From Polyodon spathula (taxonomy: Eukaryota; Chordata; Actinopteri; Acipenseriformes; Polyodontidae): a stretch of DNA of 64,000 bases. This document shows positions 1-34,300 of the stretch, piece by piece. Below the pieces are notes generated by a model, which saw only the letters and a list, made by a program, of their open reading frames with translations, ran no database searches and was not told the DNA's origin. Numbering within the stretch: the stretch's first letter is position 1; each line of letters opens with the position of its first letter. Position numbers and translations under genes: made by a program. The stretch spans positions 85,105,785 to 85,169,784 of the forward strand of contig NC_054535.1 of assembly GCF_017654505.1 (NCBI RefSeq), written 5' to 3'.

Positions 1-520
1 AAAAAAAACAAAACACAATACCATTTTAAAATTCTGAATAATTCATTATCAAGCTCCTTTCCATCCAAGACAACAGTCAAAGTTATTTGAATTGCCCTCT
101 GTAAATTTGCTTTCTACAAAAAATGCAATTGACAGTCTTTTGGCCAAGAAAGCTTTCAAGGCTGTACATTTTCACCTCTCTTCACAGGTTTAGATTTCCA
201 TTCTGCATTAGCTTCAGCAGTCTTACTGTGCTCAGAACAAATGGATTTACAACAAAGTCCCATCAGGGCAGAGGCTACTATAAATCTGCAGGGAATATAT
301 TGCCCGTAGTTCCGAATTTGTTTAATTTAATACTTCAGATGACATCAAGTTCCCCTCTTTCAAATCACACAGCAACTTCTGCTTTCAAGACTGTTTACAG
401 TGTGCTAACTGTGGGGCAGGGGCTGCAATAATTGCTGCAATTTATACTTTTACAAAAATGAATACCATTGGGGCTATTGTGCAATTCTTGAGGAGGAACA
501 CTGCAGTTATATTAGCTTAC
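1..520 (-). other. DMXL1: DMXL1 intron following coding exon 6 (partial)
   Basis: Ordinary AT-rich intron sequence. I saw no exon, repeat family or structured element in it. Confidence 0.6.
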
Positions 521-22510
<21,990 letters not shown>

Positions 22511-22624
22511 TGTATTAGATGTCCCTTTATTTCTTCAGTGTGAAAGGAGATTGAAGTAATTCAGGCGCTGGGGAATGATGAGATAGCACGGACAACCTTC
22601 ATTATGTAGCACTGCAACAACCGG

Positions 22625-22648
22625 GACGACGACGACGACGACGACGAC
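22625..22648. repeat. (GAC)8 triplet array in the DMXL1 leader
   Basis: Eight perfect GAC units, read as GTC on the DMXL1 sense strand, 115 bp upstream of its ATG. Each unit junction creates a CpG. Confidence 0.95.
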
Positions 22649-23529
22649 ACAACTTATTTATGCTTCACAGTTCACCCACTATATCAAAACCAAAACAAGC
22701 ACATAATGGACAACTGAATCCAGTGAAAACAGATCTGTCAGACTGACGACGTGGCGTACAATAATGTTTGCTTACAAGAAGTTCAGGTTACAGCATCGTC
22801 AATCTTTGTATCGATATAGTTAAACACAAAACACAATTTACCTACATTGCTCAGCACAAAAGTCATGTAAACCGTCTACATTATAGTTGATGCATACTGC
22901 CTTATTCCAAGCTTTGACACTGACATAACACAGTGAAACATCAGCATGACGTGGGTATGCTCCCCTTTAGATTATTATTGGTACTTCTAGTCTGCTTAAC
23001 AGGCCAATTTGGAACTCCTTTTACGTGAGAAATACACACATAAACAAGTTTAAAGGTAGTCCAATCAACATAACTCAGGCTCAAACGATCGGGTCGAAAA
23101 GGTCACACGTCACAAGATTTACCCAGTGGAAATAACTAATCTTCACAAACGCGTCTTGCAGTATCGTTTTTATTTCTGATTCCGTTTATGTTGCCACCTC
23201 ATAGTAAGGCTGTCAGGCACAGCCTTGCCTGGCTGTATTTTCAGAGTTACAAATGTATCTAGCGTACGATACAGTAAACTCTTCTATCAAACGCAGGTGA
23301 CACGGACAAAGTGCAATTCACAACAAAAGAGAAATGTGTGCAGTCTTCACACGAATAATAGTTACTTCATCCTTATAGTCCTGTTGGGAGTTCTATCTTC
23401 AAGTTTTAAAATTTCCTCCACGACGCTGGAACTCCGGTGTTATAAAACTGACACATTAACGTTATGGCATTCCCCTGATAATCTGTTCAGCAGTTCCGCC
23501 ATATCTCCCCGTCACCAAAACAATCGACT

Positions 23530-23633
23530 CGGTATCGCGAGAACTTCAAACCAGCGCCCTCTCAGTTCTGCACTGCACGTTTCACGCCTGCATTGTACTA
23601 CTACTATATAAACCCGTGACGGCAACCCAATCA
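23530..23633 (-). promoter_or_regulatory. Candidate DMXL1 core promoter
   Basis: On the minus strand, a CCAAT box (ATTGG, 23627-23631) is followed by a TCACGG (CRE-like) motif, a TATA-like TTTATATAG (23604-23612) and, downstream, TCTCGCGAT (23534-23542), close to a known vertebrate promoter motif (TCTCGCGAGA). The order and spacing fit transcription towards DMXL1, which would give a leader of about 1 kb or one with an intron. The TATA can also be read on the plus strand. Confidence 0.35.
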
Positions 23634-24171
23634 CTCCTCCTACAGGTGACATTTCATTGCAGTCACCATGGACCGGTTGATACAATATAAATTATCAAAA
23701 CTCCTATCCTTACACCAGCCCCTATATCTCATGAGCTTTCAATAAGTTAACATGCACTTAGTGGGCCACATGTGCGGATGCTGGATAATATATGTATTCA
23801 GCAGGTTGGGCTAAATTCTTAAATATGTGCTCTAAATCATTTTTAATAAGGGACAAAGTCAAGCCACTAACCAAGCCAGAAGTAAACATTCAGATATTTC
23901 TTTTAAGTGCTTAACTGTAAGTGTCCTTAAGTTTGTTCTTGTTTGTTTTAGAATTGCGATTGTAGTTTTATCATTTAAAAATAAATGAAAATAACTTTCT
24001 CTGTTTACATGAAGCTTTGGTAATATGCTGGATAACGAGTGTTCATGGAAGCTTGCTTTACTGCATTGCAGAATAGGAAGTGAGATTTATTGCAGGAATT
24101 CTTTTGGTAGACTTCCATTGGTATAGTACATAATGCCAACATGGACTTGTAGAATCCAATACAATACTGTG

Positions 24172-24272
<101 letters not shown>

Positions 24273-24609
24273 AAAATGCAGCATACTCATATTCCGAATA
24301 TGGCCAAATATATGCAGAATACTCCGTATTTGGATTTGCCACTGTATTATTCACGCCAGTGTTTTCATCCAGGGGTGATTTATTGACCACTAAATATAAT
24401 TAAAATGCAGGTTGTAGATTTATTTTAATGAAGGAAGAAGTAGATGTGGCATATAATGCTATGAGAGATTCACTTCAGTATATTGTATGTAAAATTAAAT
24501 AGTAGAGTGTTTACTGTATTTATTTACTGCTTATGTTATTACTGTATTAGTATATTGCTTGATGTTCTGATTACAGCACTAGCAATAAGACAGAATACCA
24601 CACTTATAA

Positions 24610-24800
24610 AAGTTTATCATAGTACAAACATAGCAAAGTGTAGGCTGTAAAGGATAGTGAAAACATGGTAGAGCATAGGTAAGCATTGAAAACTCATAGA
24701 GGTATGATAAAGTATATTAAAGAACATGGTAAACCATAGTAAATGCACAGTATAACCATGGAAAATTAATAGTATAACCATGGAAAATTAATAGTAAACA
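24610..24800. repeat. Degenerate tandem tract of CATGGTA/CATAGTA words
   Basis: Words such as ACATGGTA, CCATAGTAA and ACCATGG recur every 15-25 bases, ending in a clean duplication of AGTATAACCATGGAAAATTA (near 24750 and 24770). Confidence 0.5.
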
Positions 24801-25250
24801 TATACTATCACTCCACCAATAACTCCCAGTCACAATTAGAATGAGGATTGATAAACCTGAAAATATTTCAGAAATATAATTGTTTTGCCATTGGATTAAT
24901 ACAATGTTTGTAAGCTCATATAAGACATATCTGATGTAAATATTAAAAATAATTAAGAAAGTGATCTATTAATACAAGTTTTAAATGTATACTTTAGGGT
25001 TGTTCATAAAAATAAGTAGTTGTGAGTATTATCCATTAAGTAATACAACTCATATTAAAATATAACAATAATCACTTCAATAACATCATAGTAACACAAC
25101 AGAGAATCATCGCACAATAGAGAATCTATAGTACATGAATGTAAAACTGCATTCTTGTCTTGTCTAGACCAAGACGTTAGGAACGCAAACCTGTCTCAAA
25201 TCTAGCGCAATGAAAGGTTTTAGTGACATCTTGTGGCAGTGTCAGGAATT

Positions 25251-25260
25251 GCATGCGCAA
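25251..25260 (+). promoter_or_regulatory. NRF1-like site at the DTWD2 promoter
   Basis: GCATGCGCAA matches the core of the NRF1 palindrome (GCGCATGCGC) about 40 bp before the DTWD2 ATG, with other CpGs around it. It suggests a TATA-less housekeeping promoter at this exon. Confidence 0.4.
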
Positions 25261-25297
25261 ATAGGCTGCGTACTAGTGCATGTTTGTTCAGAGCAAC

Positions 25298-25479
25298 ATG
25301 GAGACCGAGGGTTTGGGCCTTTCGTCTCTCGGCCTTAGCGAAGGTACTTGCAGTCAGGATGAAAAATGCTTTGTATCTTGCGAAGAGGGCGATACTGAGA
25401 ACAATTTGGGAGGCCTTAATGATCTATCACATTTGCTGGTTGAGAGGACTGAGGGGCGACCCACATGTTCACGGTGCAG
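25298..25479 (+). CDS. DTWD2: DTWD2 coding exon 1
   Basis: It encodes [16 protein letters not shown] through RPTCSRC plus two bases of the next Ser codon; the donor is GTAAGA. I chose the ATG at 25298 because its context is good (A at -3, G at +4). An in-frame ATG at 25280 adds MFVQSN but has T at -3. The leader differs from mammals, as expected for this variable region; CSRC begins the conserved part. Confidence 0.9.
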
Positions 25480-28344
25480 GTAAGAAAACACAGGGTGCTG
25501 TACGTACGTTCACGATACTTGCAGTCAAAACCTGCGGCTGACGTCACGGTCTGTGCAGACGGAAGGTGGACAGCTTTGTTACGGGAACTGCAGAAGAGCA
25601 GATTGTGAGGGTGAAAAGGGGTGCTGTTAGAATTGCATGTCAGGCAGTCATGCCCATTGTATGCAGTATGATAACGGAAATCATTCACTGAATCATCTTT
25701 AATAAAAGACGCTTAAATACGTGATATTGTGTTCAACAATAGCCATATCAATTCTACAATCACACGTATTAAAGTTCACTGAAATTGCTTTATAATTTTC
25801 TGCTGTACTGTTTTTTCTTGTGCATAAGGGTAGCGGAAAACAAGGGTACAGGAAAACATCCACGTCCAATGTTTTATTATGAAGCTCTTTAGAAATTTAA
25901 ACATATGTATCTGTATTATTGGTACCATTGGAAGCTTTTTTTTTATTTGTAATAACAGGATATTACAAAATACCTTTTGGTCGTTTGCAGTGACATTTTT
26001 AGGAATCGTTATATCAGTTGCATTTGTAAGGCAGTGATTGTAGCGGCGTACTTAGGGTTTCTGTATCTAGTAGTATGCCATTCATTAAAAACAACATGAC
26101 ATGACTAGAAGGCGATGTTGTGTTATTCACACCCCTGACTAGGGGGCGGTAGTAGATCGAGTGATGACCGAATGTGGTTGCCGATGCCCTTCTTGTCAGT
26201 CAGCGCTCCTCTGTTGTTTTGGAGCCGAGGCTGCAGCACAAAGGAATATCCACAAGAAATTAGTTGCGTTTTGCTACGCAGAGCTTGTTGTGCTGGTTGG
26301 TCTTGGCTGCTTGAAAACACAACACAACATTCCCTAATAACACTTGCAATGCGTTATGACTTAAAGGCTGTGACATATCTTATATAATTTATTGATTTCA
26401 TTTAGTTTTATTTTACTTTATTATTTATTTGATCACCAATTGCCATGACAACACACTTATTTATTTATGTAGTACTTATTTTAAGGTAATAAATAAACAA
26501 AATTGTCTAGTCCTAAATTATATATATATATAGATATATAATGTTATAATATATTATATATATATATATATATATTATTTTACATCTCATTAAATTATGC
26601 TAGTGTGTGTGTGTGTGGAGATTAGATAAAGGGATATTTAGAACATAAAATAAGAGGCTCTTTTTTTGCACAGAATTGTGGGAGCCTGGAACCAACTTTG
26701 ACCCTAATCCTATCTCAAATATTCTTTGTTCTGTACTTTTAAAGTACAGGGAATCCAGCACCTCCAGAACTGTATTTTTATTTAGTTAGTTTGAGAACTG
26801 TGACGATGTATCTGAATTCTGCACGTCACTATTTTGTTTACCATATGCTCTTCCCTCATATCAAAATATTTTGTAGACAGTGGGGTAAATGTATACTGTA
26901 CACACAGAAGAATACATTTGGTTGCAGTAGTTCTTTGAAGTGAAGCTGAAATGTCACAGGCTTTCAGATTGTAATGCTTCAGTGTTCCTTTGTTGGGTGC
27001 ACATACCACACCCATTTCTTACATTGCAGGAAATGCACAGCTAACACTCGATATGGGTAAAAGGGGTTGGTAGATCACCTTTAAAATTGACAAACCATTT
27101 GTGACATTAATTTGGCTTCTTTAGGTGATAAGTAATGAATTTTTATACTGTAGGCAGGGCCGGATTAACCTACATGCAAATTATGCTACTTTACAGCTTG
27201 GGACTGAAACTTTTTTTTTTTTTTATGTCTGTGATCCATATTGCATCATTTTGTGTTCTATGTTCCCCCGGATGTTTGAATGTTAATTAAAATTATCATT
27301 GAGATTTAACAATGACATTTAATTATTACCACTCACATAAGATTTCTGCTGTATGGTACAAGGCAATGAAAGCATATACAGTTTAACACGCCTACATAAA
27401 GTGTAGCATTGCATTCAAAACTTCAGGATTAGCATTGCATTTAATAGCATTGCATTCAAAATATTCATAGAATTGAGATGTTAGAGAAGTTTCAGTCTGG
27501 TTTCCGTTCAGGACATAGCACAGAGACTGTGTTAGTAAGGGCCTGTAATGATCTCCTTCGGTCTACTGATTCTGGTCAGTGATTTATTTTAGTTTTCTGG
27601 GTCTTTCAGCCACTTTTGATACCGTAGACCATGTAATCCTATTGGAGAGAATGCATAATCTTACTGGAATTGAAGGAATTGCCTTGGAGTGGTGTTGCTC
27701 ATATTTATCACACCGGCACCAATTTGTTTCTTTGAGTCATTCATTTTCTAAAACCAGAGATCCACAAGGCTCTGTGCTTGGCCCTTTGCTGTTTAACTTA
27801 TATTTGTTCCCCCTGCCTCCATCATTGCTAAATACAACCTTGGATTTCACTGCTACGATGATGACACACAAATATAATGTTCATTTCCCAGTACATCAGA
27901 AATGACAGTTGCTGTTCTGTCTCAGTGTTTGAGTGAGATCCAAGCATGGATGACTGCTGATTATCTGAAAATTAATCCACAAAAGACAGAGGTGCTGTTG
28001 GTTGTCTCCAGGCACAGTTTGGCTAAATTGCCTTGTATTAATATTCCTTTTGATGGTCATTTTTTGAATCCCTCCAAGAGTGTGACAAATTTGGGAGTTA
28101 CTGAAGTTACTTACAGCAAAAATAGATGATGATTAAGTAGATTCAAGAAAATGCACAGAGTCCTTTTCTTCAATCAGTTGCCAGGATTGAAATATGCAGG
28201 GAGTCTGGTCCCAGGTACAGGACAAACAGAATACTCAACATTACAATGTTTGCATGACATTAAATACCCTTCTGTATAGATGGTCCACCTCCCCTTTCTC
28301 TGACACTTAACCAATTGCAAAGGTACAACACATTATTCTGTTAA

Positions 28345-28386
<42 letters not shown>

Positions 28387-31300
28387 TCTTGTGTGACAAC
28401 CTCTGAACTCAGTGCATTCTTCACACTCCTGGAGAAAAAAGGTCCATAAATCTGCCCCTTTGATCCCAGTGGCATTATCTCTTTCGATCTCTCTGAGAAC
28501 CTCTGGGTCCAATGCCAGTCCCTGGGAGCCTTTTAGCCCCTTTATGCTTTGCATTCCAAAGTCTTACAGCCTTCTGGTCCACAGCATTGTTATCTTTTTA
28601 GCTTGCAGTCAATGCTGGGCAAGAAACTTGTAGACGCAATGTCTCTATCAATTGTAAGCAGTACATGCAATTTGAACCAAACAGTCTGCTATCTGCAATA
28701 TTAGTCTCTTTTCAGAAAAAAACACCAGTATAGCTCTGCCAGTCCACATGCGTAGCAAACTGCTAATCAATTCTCAATCCATGTTTTCCAACAGTTACCA
28801 TGGATTCTGAATTGTGTCTGGGTGTCCACATTAGTTCAGTAGTTAAGACCTCTTACTTTCAGCTGCATAACACAGCTAAATTTAGACCAATCTTGTCTGA
28901 CAAAGATACTGAAATGTTGGTGCATGCTTTTGTGATGTCTTGTTTAGACTACTGTAATGCCCTGTTTTCTGGCCTACCGGACTCAACATTACAGCGGCTC
29001 CAGCTTCTTCAGAATGTGGCAGAGTGCTTACTAGCACGCATCGCTCATGGCACATCACTCCTGTTCTCAAGTCACTGCACTGGCTTCCTGTTAAATTCAG
29101 GATTGATTTTAAGATCCTGCTTCTTACTTATAAAGCCCTTCATGAATGTGGGCCGTTGTATTTGCAGGATCTGAATGTACCTTATACTCCCAGCCGCACT
29201 CTACGGTCAGCAAGTGCTGATCTTTTGGTTATCCCTCGTGGTCACTTAAAATCAGGAGGAAGCAGAGCTTTTGGTTGTTGCATGCCTCGTCTCTGGAACT
29301 CTATTCCAAGTGATGTCAGAGGTGCAACTACAATTGAATCTTTTAAGTCAGGTTTAAAGAAGTATCTGTTTTCACATGCTTACTGTTAGTCTTGGTTGTT
29401 AGCCATTTGTTTTTGGGTCTTGCTGTAAAGCGCCCGAGATGCTTCACATGAAGAGTGCTATATAAGAGCAAATTGTATTGTGTATAAAGTGTTCAGGTAA
29501 GTTAACTAATTCAATTCAAAGATGCTTCCACATTATTATTGCTTGGTACTGAAAAAATGTGTAAATTGAAAATAAAGTAAGAGTCAGGAAGTACCATCTT
29601 GCAATTAACAGGTTCCTACGATGATGTGTACGGTGTACTTACCTATTTCACACATTGCATGTCAAATTAGCTTTATGCTGGGCATGTTTGTATCCGAATA
29701 TCTCATAGGGAGCTATGAATGATAAATAATGGAATGGGTACCGTGTGCAGTGGCCTTTAGTCAGTTCAGAGAATATTCAGCAGCTTGTTTGCTGACACCT
29801 GATAATTTTAGCAACACAACTCAAGAAGGACTGTGTGCGAGGAAAGGGAATTGATGCAGACCTGAAGGGTGATAACCTTATTGCAATTTTCTTCGAAAGT
29901 TTGAATGCAAGACCTGTACAGTAGGTTTGAAGCCTGAGAAAACTAAATCTGTAAACCGGGCCGTAAACAACTGTTCAAAAGGGTTAATTAAAGGACGGAA
30001 AAAGAAATGATATATATAATATAAAACTGAACATGAGTTCTGGATGTTGCACCTTTACTTCTCCAGTTTCCAATGAGTTTGTACATCCTGTGGTGAATTG
30101 ATCCCATTGTTCACCCATTACAAATCAGTAAACAGCTCTATTAAATCTTTTTCAGAATTATCTACTGCATATTTTTTCATCAGGTCAATATAATAGGCAT
30201 CTATTAGAGCTATATTTAAGACAGATGAAGAGACACTAATAAAATCTACAGTGTTAGTTTCTGGGTTATTTTATGTTGGTATGACATTGGTATGATCAGT
30301 GGGTGAAATCAAACAGCAGTTTAAGCCTCATGAATACACTGCATGTTTACCATTATAGTTAGTTGATGTACTTTTGCTTTGGAGAAAGGCAGTTTCAGTA
30401 ATATTTTGTAACGTATTGCAGAATATTAAATGGACTTTAGGGTGTGCAGAATTAGAGCTGCCATGTGGGGAGATAAGGAGTTGGGAGGTAATAACAGTGG
30501 TGATCTAGATCCTGTTTCTAGAGAGTTGGGTGATTACAGGTCCTTTCAGATTAGTAGATGTGACCTTTTCAGGCCATTCACTCCTGGCCTAATCAGTTTG
30601 ACTGGCATGGACTGAACCTGGCATGAAAATGTTAATAACAGGCTAGGGACTGAGCACAGCCCCTGACTGCCAGGGAGGAAGAACTGGACCGGAGTCCCAG
30701 CTGCTATCAGCCAGGCACCCCCGTGACTTAACATGTTTATGTATAGGGTGCCAGTGCCTTTTGATCAACTCCTTCTTTTTTAATTACATTTGCGTTGATT
30801 TCCCTTGCCTTCTGCAGACACAGTGAAGAGCAGGCAGAGCATATCCACCTAAATTAGGCAGCCTTGAGATGAGTAGGGTGGACTCCTGATGAATAATAAA
30901 AGAGATGTCCTTGACATTAGCATGGTTTAAGGACATGTTTGACAGGAGTTGGTATAAGCAGCATATTTTTCATAAGTAGGTCACAGTGTAGTTAAACATG
31001 CAGGTTCTCCTGAATACATTGCAGTGCCATGATGAATTAAGCCCATTTTCCTTACAGTTCAAATTGACATTTCTAGACTTATCTTGCAAGATAGTTATGA
31101 AGATATAAACCCAGGGCATTATTAAGTCCAACACCATCAGTGTACTGTACACATAGAAAAATGCATTTGGTTGCAGATTTAGTTCTTTGAAGTGAAGCTG
31201 AAATGTCACAGGCTTTCAGATTGTAATGCCTCAGTGTTCCTTCATTGGGCGCACATACCACACCCATTTCTTACATTGTAGTAAGTGCATGGCTAACACT

Positions 31301-34300
31301 TGGTATGGGTAAAAGGGGTTGGTAGATCACCTTTAAAATTGACAAACCATTTGTGACATAACCTTGCTCAACATTCTATTCTAACTAAACTGCTAAAATA
31401 TGCATACAAGGGCTTTAGAGACTTCTTCAGTATGTTTTATTTTTTAAAATTTTTTTTTTTAATGTGGCACAATTTATTCAACGATTCAAATTATTTACAT
31501 TTGCAGATTACTCCTAAAATGATTTTAGCTCTGTTCGTAGTCTACCATAAGAGTCAGAATCCATCTTTAAAGAACCTTGTATGTAGTGTATATGTATACA
31601 AATATATAGAATAAAAAATGTACATACAAAGTGCTCTCTTATGGAATGTTGGTATTTTTTGGGGCAGTATACAGAACATTTCCTCAGTGTTTTATCCCCC
31701 TTCTGCGCAACGCGGTGTCTGGGCTTTTGTTTTACTCGTGGTTCTTCAACACAAAAACTTCTTGTAAACCCAGTTTAAGAAAGCTGAATGATATCACTAG
31801 TTGCGCAAGGTCAAATTGTAACATTTAAATATGCCTTTCCATATTTTAATATTAATTAGGTCATTTGAATTTTGAAGGAGAATTTCTATGTTAATCTATT
31901 TATCTATTTAGTTATTTATTTCACTTTTAAGTCGATTATTATAGGTGGAATATTAATGCATATTATTCTAGGTTGTTGTCTGCCAAGGTGTAGTCACATG
32001 AACAATTTCTAGTCAGGTGAGGTTGCTGAACCTATAAACATAGTCAGTACATATAGCTAACAGTGAATTATTTTTAATTCAATATGGTATGCTTTTAGAA
32101 GAGGGCTCTATGGAGACCTATCTGCCTTGCTTTTTGCAAGTTTACAGATAGAGACAGCGAAGAGTCTCCCTGGGAGTTTCAGCATGTCACCATTCCATCA
32201 AACCAATGCGCCTGTACTCAAAGCCTGAACTGTACTCACACTTTAAATAAAGCAACATAATTTTTGAAAGGATTAAATATTATAATGGTCTCATTCAATC
32301 ACATTGTATGAACTTTAGTACAGCTTAGAATAAGTAAATGTGGGTTTGTAACAGAGGACGCGCTACATGTGACAGGAGTGATAGAAATAACGATTGATGA
32401 CGTGGATGTGTGTTCACTGCTTGATTGATAGGAGACGGGGACGAGAAGGTTGGGATTGACATGCTCGACAGGCACACAGGTTTTATTTACATATAGTACA
32501 GACATACAGGAACCCTGCGGGACACTACCAGCAATAGCAGCTCACAGGGGACACTACCAGCAATGGTAGCTCACAGGGGACACTACCAGCAGTGGCAGCT
32601 CATAGGGGACACTGCCAAAAGTGGTAGCTCACAGGGGACACTACTAGCAATAGTAGCTCACATGGGACACTACCAGCAATAGTAGCTCACAGGGGACATA
32701 CGGCCCAGCTTAGAAAAGGCAACATAAACACTACAAAAACTATCAAATGAAATATGGCCCTACTCCGCTAACAAATGGAGGTCCTGCTTCTGCTATACTG
32801 GGTGGCATCTGCTGTTCCGAAACTAATTCCCTGTCCTTCGGGCAGTTCACCCAACCTCGGAATATACACACAATCGTTGGTGCGTTGCAGCTTCTTTCTC
32901 CTGGAACAAACCCCCGACTACCTCCCGACCTTGGATATACAAATGATCGTCGTTAGAAGGGGTCGCTTTGTTTCCTGAACCCAGTCGTTCAGCAGCACAG
33001 ACGGGCCGATGCTTCAGCAGCAGCAGTGTTCTGACCCCCTTACTGCAGCCTTGATCTGTATAATCAGGACCCTTTTATTCCTGGCACTCTGCTGCACCAC
33101 GCACACCTGCTGATTGGGAGCTTGCAGCTGGTTATCACACACACACACACACACACGCACACACACGCACACACACACTGCTTGTTCCTGCAACTAAACA
33201 CAGCAGGCAGGCTGCTACAGACAGAGCAGCAGGCTCCCCATTAAAGCCAGTCTTGTTCTTATTTCTTCAATCACTATACTCGTATTTACAATAAACAATT
33301 ACAGAAGCACCCTCCGTATGTGCGTGGCCTCAGCCCTGCTACAAGGTTGAAATTTCTTTAACTGCTGTACCATGGTTGTAATGCCATGCATTTGTGCCAA
33401 CGGTAAGAAAATCCACCCCTTTGTCTGTAGGGGTATTTTTTAAATGATGCTGGTTTGATTAAAAGAGCCTGACAAATCATGTTGTTATTGTGGTTATTTG
33501 AGTACCATGATAAGTCATTGGGATTTATACATTTCATTTCAAGAATGTACAGTACTGGATGGTCACAGCAGGACAGTCATGCAGTCTAGTATTATCTCAT
33601 ACCATTCATACTTTACAAAGCCTGAGCAAATTCCATTGGAGGGCTTCAATAGTGTTCCTAGGTCACATTAAGTAAATGATGTGGTGTGGATTATGTGGAA
33701 TGTGTTTTATTGATTTGAACACTAGAGGGCAGTATGAAAACACAGAAAAAGCAGTCCTGTTGCTGTTATCGCAGCACACTGATGTCAACAGCACAGACAC
33801 ATTGTCTTCCTCCCCTTACATTAAAAATAATGAATCTGTTTGCAAAGAGGAACATCTCAAGACACCATTTTAAATTGCTAGATACAAATATGCAGCTTCG
33901 CAATGAGGAGCATTTTTCAACATTACAGAGCTTATAAAAGCTCATAAATGCAAATTTTTATCAGATTAATTGTATTGGTAATTTCCAAATGCTGTTGCTG
34001 TGACTCCTACAACAATAGTAAATTGACCTGCAAGTCCCGGTGGTCTATAATAAATGAATGACTTTAGGTGCTGTTTTGTCCTCCATCTGTAGTATTTTTC
34101 TAGATTTATATTTTCTGTTCAATTTTGGCAGTTTAACATGCATCATGCAACAGTCTTTAATTCCCACCCCAGTTATGCAGTCCTGCTTGTTTTGTCCTTT
34201 GTCCTTGTACATTTTCTTCTGCTGCTGTAGCTGTTTTGGACGGCTCCTATTCCTGATCACGTCTGTTCCTTCCTAAAGGGTAAAGTCCAACTGGCATAAA

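Larger units (their letters stand above)
27465..29490 (+). mobile_element. 5'-truncated L2-clade LINE, interrupted
   Basis: Reverse-transcriptase text in several frames: [26 protein letters not shown], then [13 protein letters not shown], a degraded YADD box, and [11 protein letters not shown]. After an insertion at 28102-28793 it resumes with [52 protein letters not shown] and [12 protein letters not shown], the C-terminal part usual for L2-type elements. The tail includes GCGCCCGAGATGCTTCACATG. Stops and frameshifts make it dead, and the 5' end (endonuclease) is missing. Confidence 0.88.
32347..33343 (-). mobile_element. Solo LTR, 997 bp, with internal minisatellite
   Basis: On the plus strand it begins TGTAACAGAGG and ends CAGCCCTGCTACA (8 of 10 terminal bases inverted-complementary), flanked by GGGTT and AGGTT (4 of 5). 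On the minus strand a TATA-like element (AATAAAAGGGTCC near 33070) lies upstream and an AATAAA signal lies near 32478-32485, so transcription is minus. It includes a six-unit 29-bp tandem array (32519-32692) and a CA microsatellite (33136-33178). Confidence 0.62.

Noticed and set aside
23225..23611. 128-codon plus-strand frame in the divergent promoter region
   Set aside because: Composition is not protein-like, no family match, and it overlaps the candidate DMXL1 promoter on the other strand.
25280..25297. Upstream in-frame ATG of DTWD2
   Set aside because: Poor context (T at -3); the ATG at 25298 has a good context and matches the family's short leader.
26782..27015. Similar minus-strand frames here and at 31079-31267
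   Set aside because: The similarity comes from the non-coding interspersed repeat; the frames diverge outside it.
28333..28554. Minus-strand frame [19 protein letters not shown] resembling protein
   Set aside because: It lies within the LTR-like insert, runs into a GT microsatellite, has no splice sites or homologue I recognise, and is short.
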